From: Bin80 sp026708685
Lineage (GTDB): Bacteria > Bacteroidota > Rhodothermia > Rhodothermales > Bin80
Direction of reading: 5' to 3'
Assembly: GCA_965200955.1 (NCBI GenBank)
Contig: OZ241742.1
Span: 2,046,001-2,110,000, forward strand
Length of the DNA: 64,000 bases
This document shows positions 28,547 through 37,896 of the stretch, in pieces (within the stretch, counting starts at the first letter, position 1; the number at the start of each line of letters is the position of its first letter). The notes beneath the pieces were generated by a model. It was not told the DNA's origin. It searched no databases and worked only from the letters and a program-made list of their open reading frames with translations. The position numbers were made by a program, and so were the translations under genes.

Positions 28547-29458
28547 ATGATTCCCATGCGAACTACTATACTACTACTCAACTTTCTGGTTGCATTTTCA
28601 GTCTCTGCACAAGAGATTAGTCAGGAACAGCTTCTTGCAAATTTGCGAGTTCGTATTCCAGAGTTACAAGGTGTGGAGATGACCGTTAGTGAGCTGGAAC
28701 CCAGCCCCTATGGTAATCTCAAGCAAGGTGTACTCACCATTAACGGTCAACAAACGATTCAATTTTTGCTTTCCGAAGAGCAAAGTGAACTCATTCTTTT
28801 GGCACAAGCACCCATGGACGTTAGCCTTAGTGAATCGCAAATTGCCGGAGAACTTGAGCAACTACAAGAGCAGGAGGATCTTGTCGCAGCTGAATCACAT
28901 CGTGCATTAAGTCGATTTGCCGACGGGAAACCTTTCCGAGGGGCCGCTGACGCTCCCATCACGATCTACGAGTTTAGTGATTTTCAATGTCCCTATTGTG
29001 CAAGGGCGAAGTCAGTCGTAGATGAACTCTTAAATAAGTATCCAGACGATATTCGCTTTGTATATCTTCATTTTCCTTTGGATATCCATGACTGGGCAAT
29101 GCCTGCTGCTATTGCTGCGGACTGTGCGGCTCGTCAGGATGATGATGCCTTTTGGACACTCCATGACAACTTTTTTGATTTGCAAAAGGATATGGAGGTC
29201 ACCAACCTCATTGAGAAAATGCGATCATGGTTAGAAACAGCCCCCATTGACATAGACCAGTGGGAGCAATGTGCCATTGATCCATCTTCTGCTTCTAATC
29301 AAGGTGTGGCATTAGAGATTGATATCTCCATTGCTACTGCGAAACGATTCGGCATAACGGGTACACCTGCTTTTTTTGTTAATGGACATCTATTGACGGG
29401 GGCCCAACCAGTAGAAGCCTTTGATGCCTTGATTCAAAGAATAAAAGCCAATAGTTAA
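28547..29458 (+). CDS. DsbA-like thiol:disulfide oxidoreductase (thioredoxin fold)
   Basis: 303 residues. The start at ATG 28547 is favoured by AAGGGG just upstream; an ATG three codons later would give the neat signal peptide MRTTILLLNFLVAFSVSAQ. Residues ~20-105 form an N-terminal domain like that of DsbC/DsbG-type or Com1-like proteins, then comes the DsbA fold with active site FQCPYC (C148, C151) and the cis-Pro motif ITGTPAFFVNG. The likely role is disulfide formation or isomerisation in exported proteins, of which this region encodes many. Divergent from the dienelactone hydrolase. Confidence 0.87.
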   Translation: MIPMRTTILLLNFLVAFSVSAQEISQEQLLANLRVRIPELQGVEMTVSELEPSPYGNLKQGVLTINGQQTIQFLLSEEQSELILLAQAPMDVSLSESQIAGELEQLQEQEDLVAAESHRALSRFADGKPFRGAADAPITIYEFSDFQCPYCARAKSVVDELLNKYPDDIRFVYLHFPLDIHDWAMPAAIAADCAARQDDDAFWTLHDNFFDLQKDMEVTNLIEKMRSWLETAPIDIDQWEQCAIDPSSASNQGVALEIDISIATAKRFGITGTPAFFVNGHLLTGAQPVEAFDALIQRIKANS

Positions 29459-29661
29459 CGGTTGACGAGTATCCGTTCAAGCATTCACAACGAAACCAAT
29501 TGACTGTTGATGTGTAACTATTGACGTATGAGGTCATCAAGTGTCATGTCCGATATACATGACAATGTCTGGCGTACACCATTGTTGTATTCCATTGCAT
29601 CAATACATTATACTGCAGATCACATGGATCATGTGACTTTTCCTTATCCTCCTTTATTATC

Positions 29662-32496
29662 ATGAGTAGATCAACATTTTCATTTTCAGTTCGCCATTTT
29701 TGGTATTTACTGGTTCTTCTTTCTTTGGTGTCTACGGCTCAGGCCCAGACAGATTTGGATCGCCCTATCCCCGTTGATAGTGCTGTGACCATTGGACAGC
29801 TCGACAACGGACTTACCTACTACCTTCGTGAAAATCATGAACCCGAATCTCGTCTTGAACTCCGCTTGGTGGTCAATGCTGGGAGTATTCTTGAGGACGA
29901 GGACCAGCGGGGCCTGGCTCATTTTGTAGAGCATATGCTCTTTAACGGGACGGAGCGTTATCCCAAGCAAACCCTGATTGCATTTTTACAACGGATCGGG
30001 ATGCAAATAGGACCCGACATTAACGCTTATACCAGTTTTGATGAAACGGTGTATCAGTTACAGGTGCCAACTGACAGTATAGAGGTGGTTCGAAAAGCAT
30101 TTGAAGTCTTGGAAGACTGGGCTGCCTATGCCACCATGAGTGATGAAGAGATTGACAATGAACGGGGGGTGATCATTGAAGAATGGCGGACTAGACGTGG
30201 TGCCCAAGGACGGATGTTGGATCAGGTGATTCCAACTCTTTTGGGGGACTCTCGTTATGCACAACGTCTACCAATAGGAGACACTCTGGTGATCAACAAC
30301 AGTTCCTACGAAACCCTAAGACGCTTCTACAGGGACTGGTATCGCCCCGACTTGATGGCCGTGGTCGTCGTTGGTTCCATGGATGTGGAAACCATGAGAT
30401 CGTTGGTAGAAGAGCATTTCTCCAATTTGCCCGAACCCGAAAATCCAACTCTCCGATCTACCTATGAAGTTCCATCTCTGGAGCCAAGATACAAAGTCGT
30501 TTCCGACCCAGAGTACAACTTCTTTCCAATCATCTCCATGCTGTATCGCCAGCCATTCAAGCCACAAAACACCATTGCTGATTATCGAGAAGCCGCTATT
30601 GGATTATTAGCGAGTGGAATGCTTTCTCAGCGGTTTAATGAAATTGCCCAAGATGGATCAAGAGCGCCATTTTTGATTGGTAATGCAGGTCTTCAAGATT
30701 TTGTACGGGGGGTTTCCATGTTTAATATTACAGCGTATGCCAATGAGGATAGTCTTGTCTCTGCACTACGTACACTCGTTTTGGAAAGCGAACGAGTGAA
30801 ACAACACAGTTTTACCGAAGGCGAGTTCACACGATTTAAGGATTCCTTTATGCGCAGTTTGCAAGAAGCCTACAATGAAAGGGAGAATACCCCCTCTGCC
30901 CTACATGTGTCATCCTATGTGAATCATTACCTTGAAAATGCTCCAATTCCGGGGGCGGTGAATATGTATCATCTTGCTCAGGAATTACTCCCAACAATTT
31001 CGCTTGAAGAAGTGAGCGCATTCTTGCCTAAGGCCTTAAGCAGTATGGATCGTGCCATCACCGTAGATATTCCTGAGAAGGAATCTCTACAATGGGTGAA
31101 TGAGGATCTACTGTCTTCAACCTTTGAGGAATTTGATGGAACAATGGTTGATCCCTACGTAGACACTGCTGTAGATCTTCCACTATTTGACAAATCTCTT
31201 ACTGCTTCATCCGTTACTCAAGTGGATTCCATTGCTGAGATTGGCGTCACAGAAATTCAATTGGACAACGGAATTCGAGTCGTCATGAAACCAACTGATT
31301 TTCGGGCGGATGAGATTCAGTTCACAGCGTTCAGTACAGGCGGTACATCACTCTACGGTGATGAGGAATATCCTACCGCCTCCTTTACCTCCAGTTTGGT
31401 GAGTAGCAGTGGAGTGGGAGCGTTTGATGAAACAGCATTACAGAAAAAAATGGCGGGCAAGCGTGCGTCCGTTTCTTCTTCGATCACTGGATTGTTTGAA
31501 GGATTTAGAGGAGAGGCCTCCCCTGATGATCTGGAGCTGTTATTTCAGTTGATTCATTTACGTGCCACCGATGCCAGACTTGATTCATCCACCTTTCTAT
31601 CGGGGATCAACATCAACCGAACGTTCATTGAGAATCGGTCTAATTCTCCTGATGCGGCATTCTCGGATACCCTCCAGACCACGCTCTACATGAACCATTC
31701 TCGATATATGCCGACGACCATGGAAGATCTGGATTCCATAGAGCCAGACCGGGTGCTTCAGATCTATAGACATCGTTTTGCGGATATGGATGACTTTGTG
31801 TTCGTTTTTGTAGGAGCCTTTGAGGTGGATGAGTTGACCGCACTTGCCCAGACCTATCTTGGAACTCTTCCCGTAACTGACAGGGAGGAATCTTGGCAGG
31901 ATATTGGTGTTCAAACTCCCGAGGGGAGCATCGAGAAAACGGTGTATATGGGACAGGAGCCTCAGAGTAGAGTGAGTATTGTCTTTCATGGTTCATCGGA
32001 GTACTCTCCTGTAGCAAACCATCATATGGAGTCGCTTGAAATGCTACTAGATATTCTATTGTTTGAAGAACTTCGTGAAGAAATGGGAGGGATTTATGGA
32101 GCGGGAGTCAGTGGCTCTCTCATTGCCCGCCCAGATCAGAGATACCGATTTACCATTAGTTTCCGATGCGATCCCGAGCGGGCTGAAGAACTAACCCGTG
32201 CCGTGTTTGCAACGATTGCAGAGATCAAGGAAAATGGAATTGATGACGACTATATTCTCAGAGTTCAAGAGCAACAGCGTCAAGCTCGTACCGTTGCTTT
32301 GGAAAGCAACGGTTTTTGGATTAGTGCACTTCGGTCTACCTACTACCCAGACAGTATGGTAAATGCCGCAGATATTGTTGGTCGTTACGAGGAGATGGTT
32401 AATGCTCTCACGGCAACTGATTTACAGCAAGCGACGACCAACTGGTTGACGGATCGCTATGTACAGGTGACCCTGTATCCTGAGCAGTCGGAATAG
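29662..32496 (+). CDS. M16 family zinc metallopeptidase (pitrilysin-like, two-domain)
   Basis: 944 residues. Signal peptide to STAQAQ. The N-terminal M16 domain carries the inverted zinc motif HFVEH (H87, E90 catalytic, H91) and the third ligand E174 in VIIEEWR. A second M16-like half starts near 525 (EIQLDNGIRVVMKPTDF) and lacks the motif, as is usual. The length fits periplasmic two-domain M16 peptidases of Bacteroidota. It would degrade peptides in the periplasm or at the surface. It stands alone on the plus strand, with 73 bp to the convergent TerB/J-like gene. Confidence 0.92.
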   Translation: MSRSTFSFSVRHFWYLLVLLSLVSTAQAQTDLDRPIPVDSAVTIGQLDNGLTYYLRENHEPESRLELRLVVNAGSILEDEDQRGLAHFVEHMLFNGTERYPKQTLIAFLQRIGMQIGPDINAYTSFDETVYQLQVPTDSIEVVRKAFEVLEDWAAYATMSDEEIDNERGVIIEEWRTRRGAQGRMLDQVIPTLLGDSRYAQRLPIGDTLVINNSSYETLRRFYRDWYRPDLMAVVVVGSMDVETMRSLVEEHFSNLPEPENPTLRSTYEVPSLEPRYKVVSDPEYNFFPIISMLYRQPFKPQNTIADYREAAIGLLASGMLSQRFNEIAQDGSRAPFLIGNAGLQDFVRGVSMFNITAYANEDSLVSALRTLVLESERVKQHSFTEGEFTRFKDSFMRSLQEAYNERENTPSALHVSSYVNHYLENAPIPGAVNMYHLAQELLPTISLEEVSAFLPKALSSMDRAITVDIPEKESLQWVNEDLLSSTFEEFDGTMVDPYVDTAVDLPLFDKSLTASSVTQVDSIAEIGVTEIQLDNGIRVVMKPTDFRADEIQFTAFSTGGTSLYGDEEYPTASFTSSLVSSSGVGAFDETALQKKMAGKRASVSSSITGLFEGFRGEASPDDLELLFQLIHLRATDARLDSSTFLSGININRTFIENRSNSPDAAFSDTLQTTLYMNHSRYMPTTMEDLDSIEPDRVLQIYRHRFADMDDFVFVFVGAFEVDELTALAQTYLGTLPVTDREESWQDIGVQTPEGSIEKTVYMGQEPQSRVSIVFHGSSEYSPVANHHMESLEMLLDILLFEELREEMGGIYGAGVSGSLIARPDQRYRFTISFRCDPERAEELTRAVFATIAEIKENGIDDDYILRVQEQQRQARTVALESNGFWISALRSTYYPDSMVNAADIVGRYEEMVNALTATDLQQATTNWLTDRYVQVTLYPEQSE

Positions 32497-32568
32497 ATGT
32501 GGTCCCCATTGTGTACAACCATCAATCTCATAGACCTACAAATCTCTTGTATGCCCCTCCCCTGAATC

Positions 32569-33789
32569 CTAGAAGAGTTCTAATTGATTAGGATCTTCAT
32601 GGGGCAGGGGTGCTGGTGGCTTTTTGGCGGCCACTTGCTTGGAATCCTTTTTGATCTGGGGAGGCTTTGGGAGAGAATACTGCTTGTAGGCCTTGCCGAT
32701 CATATTGAGGATTTTTTGAGCGTTCTGGCGTGGCATTCCCTCTGGAATGGTATTCAATCGGCCGTTCCATTTTTTGTATTCGTGTCGCAGAAAGTTTCTG
32801 ATTCGATCTTTAGGCCACTGGGGATCAATGCAGAGAAGTTCCAGAACATGATCCGGAACCATGTCTGGGAGGTGAAGATCAAGGAGGGTTTGATCTTTCA
32901 CCTTATCAATCATCTTGTCTTCTAGGATAGATTTCATCACGATGAGTCGAAGGAGGCGAAGCTGATTGAGGTCTGGTATTCCATTGGCAGACATGACCTT
33001 GTAGCAGAAATGCAAGGCCTCAATCCATTGAGGTGGACCAGCTTTTCGTCTCAGACTCCTGGCGAGTTCATGAGGATCAAGATCATTCTCGCGTACCTTT
33101 TTAAGTGCACGATTCAGCATGCTCTTGTAGGTAGGAAGACGTTTTTTTTGAGTCAGGCCATCGTAGTTTGACATGGAGTTCTCAATCCATGCAGTCAACT
33201 GGTGATTCACCGTTTCCTCATCAACGGAATCATAGATTCCATCGGCGATCGCAACGGCCAGCCCAAGCTTGAGGATGATTGATTCAATACGCCGTCGGGC
33301 TTTTCCAAACTTTACGTAGCCGAAAGGGATCTTATTGCAGACAAAGGTAACCTGACCCTCCCAAAACAATGCGGGATCATCACAAATTAAATCTCCCCCC
33401 TGAGCGAAGACATCCGCATCTGCATCCACAAGTCGCACAGCCGCCACAATGGTTCTTTTTCCGGTAAAGGGACCAGCAAGAACCTCTTCGGGGATGACAG
33501 CTATCGGTGTCCACTGATGAAGGCGTTTCGAAGAATCATCATAATAACCAATCTGGATACGAGATTCAAATGCAGCTGACAACATTTCCTGAAATGTTTT
33601 TTCAACCGAAAGGAGTGGATGAACGCCGCGGTCAGCAGAATCAAAGAGAGATACCTGACATTCTATGTTATGATCTAGCGAAGTAGGAGGCAAGACTCCC
33701 TTCATGTCAATTTTGATGATCTTGCTTCCCTGAAACATCACGGTTTTCACTCGTAGTTGAAGGGGAGGCGTTTTGCGTGTTTTTGGCAT
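32569..33789 (-). CDS. TerB-like protein with degenerate C-terminal J-domain-like hairpin
   Basis: 406 residues, no signal peptide. An N-terminal beta-rich part (~1-150: FQGSKIIKIDMKG, DADADVFAQGGDL) is followed by a helical region ~155-270 (IILKLGLAVAIADGIYD, then LHFCYKVMSANGIPDLNQL) that resembles TerB-like domains. Near 310-360, WPKDRIRNFLRHEYKKWNGR then NAQKILNMIGKAYKQY copies J-domain helices II and III, but the HPD loop that drives Hsp70 ATPase is replaced by NGR. The tail is Pro/Lys-rich. It is the third gene, 321 bp after the Hsp70 gene on the same strand, which supports a role as its client adaptor or J-like partner. Family calls are from pattern only. Confidence 0.6.
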   Translation of the reverse strand: MPKTRKTPPLQLRVKTVMFQGSKIIKIDMKGVLPPTSLDHNIECQVSLFDSADRGVHPLLSVEKTFQEMLSAAFESRIQIGYYDDSSKRLHQWTPIAVIPEEVLAGPFTGKRTIVAAVRLVDADADVFAQGGDLICDDPALFWEGQVTFVCNKIPFGYVKFGKARRRIESIILKLGLAVAIADGIYDSVDEETVNHQLTAWIENSMSNYDGLTQKKRLPTYKSMLNRALKKVRENDLDPHELARSLRRKAGPPQWIEALHFCYKVMSANGIPDLNQLRLLRLIVMKSILEDKMIDKVKDQTLLDLHLPDMVPDHVLELLCIDPQWPKDRIRNFLRHEYKKWNGRLNTIPEGMPRQNAQKILNMIGKAYKQYSLPKPPQIKKDSKQVAAKKPPAPLPHEDPNQLELF

Positions 33790-34110
33790 GGGTGTTCAAA
33801 TTGGATCAACGGGTGACAGGAATTAAAGAAAACATGGAGAAGGTAAAGAGGGAATCCTATGGCATGACATTATGATTGCACAAAGAGATCCATCAACAGA
33901 GAATTCTACAGTACGCAACAGCATGGAGTAGGTATTGGGATCAAAATTAAACGTGTACATGATCGTCACGAGATGGATGCTTTCAAGAGCAAACTTGTTT
34001 ACGAGATGCGGGATGAGGAGGATATAGGCTGATCATGGATGGAGCGTTTCGAACGCTGTACACTGATCGTTAGATATAATCAGTTCAGATCTTGGGGCTT
34101 TCCAATGATC
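33790..34110. other. Gap between the Hsp70 and TerB/J-like genes, 321 bp
   Basis: On the plus strand, about 57 codons ending at TGA near 34032 are open (contains HGVGIGIKIKRVHDRHEMDA) but lack a usable start; possibly a coding relic. No hairpin with a T-tract was seen, so I cannot say whether the third gene of the cassette has its own promoter. Confidence 0.3.
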
Positions 34111-35616
34111 CTAGTCATGGCTCTTCATCAGGTCAATCGTAAATTCTTTTTCCTTGCCCGAGTCAACATCCTTGAAATAACAGTGCATAATCTGATTGAT
34201 ATCATACTTGTAGGTCACCGAAATTTCCTGTCCAGCGGGTCTGCCGGGTGGTAAATCAAGACTTCCCTCACCGATGACTTTAACGAAATTTGAATTGAAC
34301 TCCTCTTCTTCGGTGTCACATTCGGTAATGGTGCAGTCAATGCGTGTCTGATCATCAGCGACCGTGCGATACGATTCCGTCTTGGAGCATGGAATGGGTG
34401 TCCCTTTTTTGATGATGATGGAATTCACTTCGGGCGCTTCTCCCGAAGGATTCATAAGCCAGTAGAGATCGCCTAAGGCTTTTGTTCCAAAATGTTTGTT
34501 GGTTACATCCTGGACACTCATTTCTGTTGCTGACATCATTTGGAGTTTTGTCAGTACGTCATGATCGGTGCGATGGCCTGCGTATAATGCCGCTCCGAGT
34601 GCTACGACTTCATCCACATTTGCAATACTTAACGGCTCGGTTCCAAACACATTCTTGACCATCTGGTGAATGGCAGGAATTCTTGTACTTCCTCCCGCCA
34701 GAATCACTCCGTTGATGTGGTCGTGGTCTATAGAACCATCTTCAAGAGCATTTTCACAGCATAGCTCAATCTGAGTCACATAGTTGGATATTTGTGATTC
34801 AAACTCATCCCGGGTAACTTCAATCACTTTACCCTTGACAAAAATACTGACTTTTTCTCGGCGGGAAAGGGAGTGTTTCATATCCTGAATTCGATGCAGG
34901 TCAAGTCCTTCATGGCTCAGGTTCTGTTCCGATAGGATGTCTCCCGTCATCTTCTCATACTTGTCCTTGACAAGCATTTGCAGAGCCTCATCAAAATCGA
35001 CCCCGCCCAGTCTTGCAATACCATCACTCCAGATGACATCAACAGATTTACCATCAAACTCGGCGATAGTAATATCAAATGTTCCGCCGCCCAAGTCAAA
35101 AACGGCATATACTCCAGCCTGTGTGAGTTTACCCGAATAGGCATAATAGAGGGCAGCAGCTGTAGGTTCATTGATAATATTGGCGAGATCCAATCCTGCC
35201 GCCTCTGACGCATCAATGGTGGCCTGTCTGGCTTCATTACTAAAATTTGCAGGGACGGTAATGACGACGGGAGCTAAGGGTCCAAGTGCCTTTTTCGTAT
35301 AATCACCCAGGCATTTGAGGACATGACTGCTCAGTTCTACTGGGGTGAGTGTATGAGGCCCAATGGGATAGGTTTTTGACGTTCCCATTTCCCGCTTGAA
35401 TCGTGCTGCGGAGGATTTATGCTCCTGGCCATGATCTGCCGACCATTGTCCCCACGCATCAACGCCAACGCGCCATTCGTCATGAATGAGGGCAACACAG
35501 GAGGGCAGGAGATATTTTCCATCTGCATCGGGCACCATCACGGGTCTCCCAAATTCGTCAAATTGTGCAACAGCTGAGTACGTTGTACCCAGATCAATTC
35601 CGATCACTGAACTCAT
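34111..35616 (-). CDS. Hsp70/DnaK-like chaperone lacking the C-terminal lid
   Basis: 501 residues. The ATPase domain is complete: phosphate-1 loop IGIDLGTTYSAVA, connect motif NEPTAAALYYA, phosphate-2 VFDLGGGTFDITI (~170), adenosine motif VILAGGSTRIPAI (~325). The linker normally written DVLLLD is not obvious. A short beta substrate-binding domain follows (IIIKKGTPIPCSKTESYRT...), and the protein ends at ~500 without the ~100-residue helical lid of canonical DnaK (~630 residues). It overlaps the upstream LRR-GrpE gene by 23 bp, indicating tight co-expression with its presumed exchange factor. Likely a specialised chaperone acting on a dedicated client. Confidence 0.88.
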   Translation of the reverse strand: MSSVIGIDLGTTYSAVAQFDEFGRPVMVPDADGKYLLPSCVALIHDEWRVGVDAWGQWSADHGQEHKSSAARFKREMGTSKTYPIGPHTLTPVELSSHVLKCLGDYTKKALGPLAPVVITVPANFSNEARQATIDASEAAGLDLANIINEPTAAALYYAYSGKLTQAGVYAVFDLGGGTFDITIAEFDGKSVDVIWSDGIARLGGVDFDEALQMLVKDKYEKMTGDILSEQNLSHEGLDLHRIQDMKHSLSRREKVSIFVKGKVIEVTRDEFESQISNYVTQIELCCENALEDGSIDHDHINGVILAGGSTRIPAIHQMVKNVFGTEPLSIANVDEVVALGAALYAGHRTDHDVLTKLQMMSATEMSVQDVTNKHFGTKALGDLYWLMNPSGEAPEVNSIIIKKGTPIPCSKTESYRTVADDQTRIDCTITECDTEEEEFNSNFVKVIGEGSLDLPPGRPAGQEISVTYKYDINQIMHCYFKDVDSGKEKEFTIDLMKSHD

Positions 35617-37552
35617 GTAAGCTATGTTTTAATTGAAATCTATATATGGCAACGCGTGCGGGGATCACCACTTCTTTTTCTCGTCCTCCTTCTATGTAGT
35701 AGCCAGGTTCCAGCACTTCGGCAATGTGGCAGTCATGCTCTTCAATCATGGTATCAATAATCTTCGGATAGTCCGAAACACCGAAGGCCGTACGATAGTC
35801 ACTGCCCACTTCTGGGGTAAAGGATTGAACATTGCACTCTAAAAGTGCATCGTCTAAGAGAGACTGGATGGATTCAAGTGGTGAGGAAGGATCATTGGAT
35901 TCCTGCAAGAAGTATTCAACAGCCTGATTCACTCGGATAAACCGTGCCACAAATTTACGGTAGATGGTGTTGTCATAACCCTCATGAAGACGTTTGATCT
36001 GCTGATCACGATCATCCAGGGCATCACGCAGACTTTTGATTGAGGAAGAAAAATCTCGAGTCACTTCACTTTGCTGTAGACTTTTTTCAGCTAACTCGTT
36101 GATGGAATGAGCCGATTGAATCAGATAGTCAATACGCTGTTCAATCACTCCTAATCGATCAGAGTCCTGCGATGCATCGGGTTCCTTCGGTTCAGGCTGA
36201 CCAGAGCGCCTCATGCCCATGATGACTACCACAAGGATAGCTCCGGCTCCAATAATGCCAAGTAACAGGAGGGCTGCAACGATCCACAGGGGGAGTGCGA
36301 TGGATGGATCAGAGGACGAAAGAGCAGACGGGCTTTCGGATAGAGTGTTACAGGAAACGATGCCAGATGTGGTAGGGATCTGGCCCAGCCACTGTCCTAC
36401 GGAATCAAGATCTGGAGCACACAACTGTGTTTTACTGATCGAAAATACTTTCAGGTTGTTGAGCTGGGTCAACTCTGCTGGAAGAGTGTCCTTTAGTGGA
36501 TTTCCATCCAAATGCAGTGCCTCAAGTTGATGCAGGGAACCGAGTTGAGGGGGCAGGTGCCCGCTCAGGTGGTTTCGTTCAAGATTCAAGCTGCGAACGG
36601 ATCCATCCCTGATGTCAATTCCAAACCACTCCCCGACATCCACTGCCCTTGGATGCAGATCAAAAGTCCAACCACGACTGTTGATCCATTCAGCTCCATT
36701 GGTCGATTGATAGAGACTTTGAAGTGCAGACAGTTCACCCGATGGAAGACAGGCGTATTCTGAATGGACTGTCTGGAATCCAAGGAGATGGTGTTCATCA
36801 GCAGTTGCATCAATACACAGATTCGTGCCTTCTACATTAATATCCATTGATGGACGCAGTGGAGTTGACGAAAGGGTTAATACTCCCGACAACCCCGGAT
36901 TATTCCCAAGCCACAAGATTCCCAGATGTGGGAGGGTTGTGATTCCTTCATCAATGGAACCGGATAGATTGTTATAGTGCAACCAGATCCCCTTTAATGG
37001 AGTCAATCGCCCCAGGCTTTCAGGGATACTGCCTTCCAACTGGTTACTGCGGAGGTTCAAATATTCAAGGTTCACTAGGTTTCCAATCTCGTCAGGAAGT
37101 GCTCCAGAGAGGCGGTTTTGCTGAAGACGCAGTTTGACCAATGACGTAAGAGATTGAATCCAAGGACCGATAGATCCTGACAGGTTATTTTCCTGAAGAT
37201 CAAGGACTCGGAGCTTGGTGAATTGCCCAAGTTCTCGTGGAAGTGTTCCAGTCAGTCCATTGTTGGATAGATCGATTTCAGTTACATGTCCGTCAGCAGT
37301 ACGAAGTCCATGCCATGTAGATATGCTGTCGAGTGGAGGGGCAGACACAAGGGTCACATCCCAGTTGGACTGTTGAGTCCAATTGGGGCCACCAGTAGAG
37401 TCATAAAGGATTTTCAGGGCCTCCCACTCCGACCGAGGAGTCATCACTTCCGTGGACTGAGCAATGCTCACAGAGGGAATGATCGATAAGATCAGAAGCC
37501 CAACAAGAGCGATACAGTCAGTCAAACGAGATCCGATAGATCTACAGATCAT
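35594..37552 (-). CDS. LRR receptor-like membrane protein with cytoplasmic GrpE-like domain
   Basis: 652 residues from ATG 37552 (a TTG lies four codons earlier). Signal peptide to SIAQS, then plant-type leucine-rich repeats in two blocks (LDLSNNGLTGTLPRELGQF, YLNLRSNQLEGSIPESLGRL; later LNLERNHLSGHLPPQLGSL), and one TM helix at ~416-446 (LWIVAALLLLGIIGAGAILV). The cytoplasmic part has a coiled coil (~455-525) and a GrpE-like end: RKFVARFIRVNQAVEYFL, SLLDDALLECNVQSFTPEVG, then HIAEVLEPGYYIEGG and VIPARVAIY, which parallel GrpE's LLD..L...GV..., ...VVEVLQ.GY.L..R and RPA.V.V. It would place a nucleotide-exchange factor under control of an extracytoplasmic sensor. Its 3' end overlaps the Hsp70 gene, a strong functional link. 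Confidence 0.72.
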   Translation of the reverse strand: MICRSIGSRLTDCIALVGLLILSIIPSVSIAQSTEVMTPRSEWEALKILYDSTGGPNWTQQSNWDVTLVSAPPLDSISTWHGLRTADGHVTEIDLSNNGLTGTLPRELGQFTKLRVLDLQENNLSGSIGPWIQSLTSLVKLRLQQNRLSGALPDEIGNLVNLEYLNLRSNQLEGSIPESLGRLTPLKGIWLHYNNLSGSIDEGITTLPHLGILWLGNNPGLSGVLTLSSTPLRPSMDINVEGTNLCIDATADEHHLLGFQTVHSEYACLPSGELSALQSLYQSTNGAEWINSRGWTFDLHPRAVDVGEWFGIDIRDGSVRSLNLERNHLSGHLPPQLGSLHQLEALHLDGNPLKDTLPAELTQLNNLKVFSISKTQLCAPDLDSVGQWLGQIPTTSGIVSCNTLSESPSALSSSDPSIALPLWIVAALLLLGIIGAGAILVVVIMGMRRSGQPEPKEPDASQDSDRLGVIEQRIDYLIQSAHSINELAEKSLQQSEVTRDFSSSIKSLRDALDDRDQQIKRLHEGYDNTIYRKFVARFIRVNQAVEYFLQESNDPSSPLESIQSLLDDALLECNVQSFTPEVGSDYRTAFGVSDYPKIIDTMIEEHDCHIAEVLEPGYYIEGGREKEVVIPARVAIYRFQLKHSLHEFSDRN

Positions 37553-37896
37553 TAGGTGATCCAAGATGAAAGCATCCAGAGATGTTTTGAAAATGAGTCC
37601 GAATATTTGGGGTCAATGCAACGTCATCAATGACTGCTGAAAACCACATCAATAGTGTGCTTAATTCCATGATCTGATCCTACTCAATAATACAGCAAAA
37701 TCTGGGGCACACCATGGTATTTTAAAAGCGGGTTAAACCATCCTACCGCTGAATTGTGCACAGCAATGACTCCCAAACTGAATGATTTCCAAGAATCAAT
37801 CATGTTTTTTGGCTTGACGATTCAAGATGTAACAACTTAGAAACAAATTTCGTAAGGAAAGAGGTCCATCGTGCTATCCTGATTCCTCCCAATCCT
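37553..37896. other. Divergent promoter region, 344 bp
   Basis: Lies between the LRR-GrpE gene (minus) and the DUF5916 gene (plus), so it should carry both promoters. It is AT-rich, with a loose GCGGG...CCGC repeat near 37731-37752. No ORF is present. Confidence 0.4.

Noticed and set aside
33900..34035. Open plus-strand frame (HGVGIGIKIKRVHDRHEMDA) in the gap of the chaperone cassette
   Set aside because: No start codon near its beginning and too short to judge; noted only as a possible relic.
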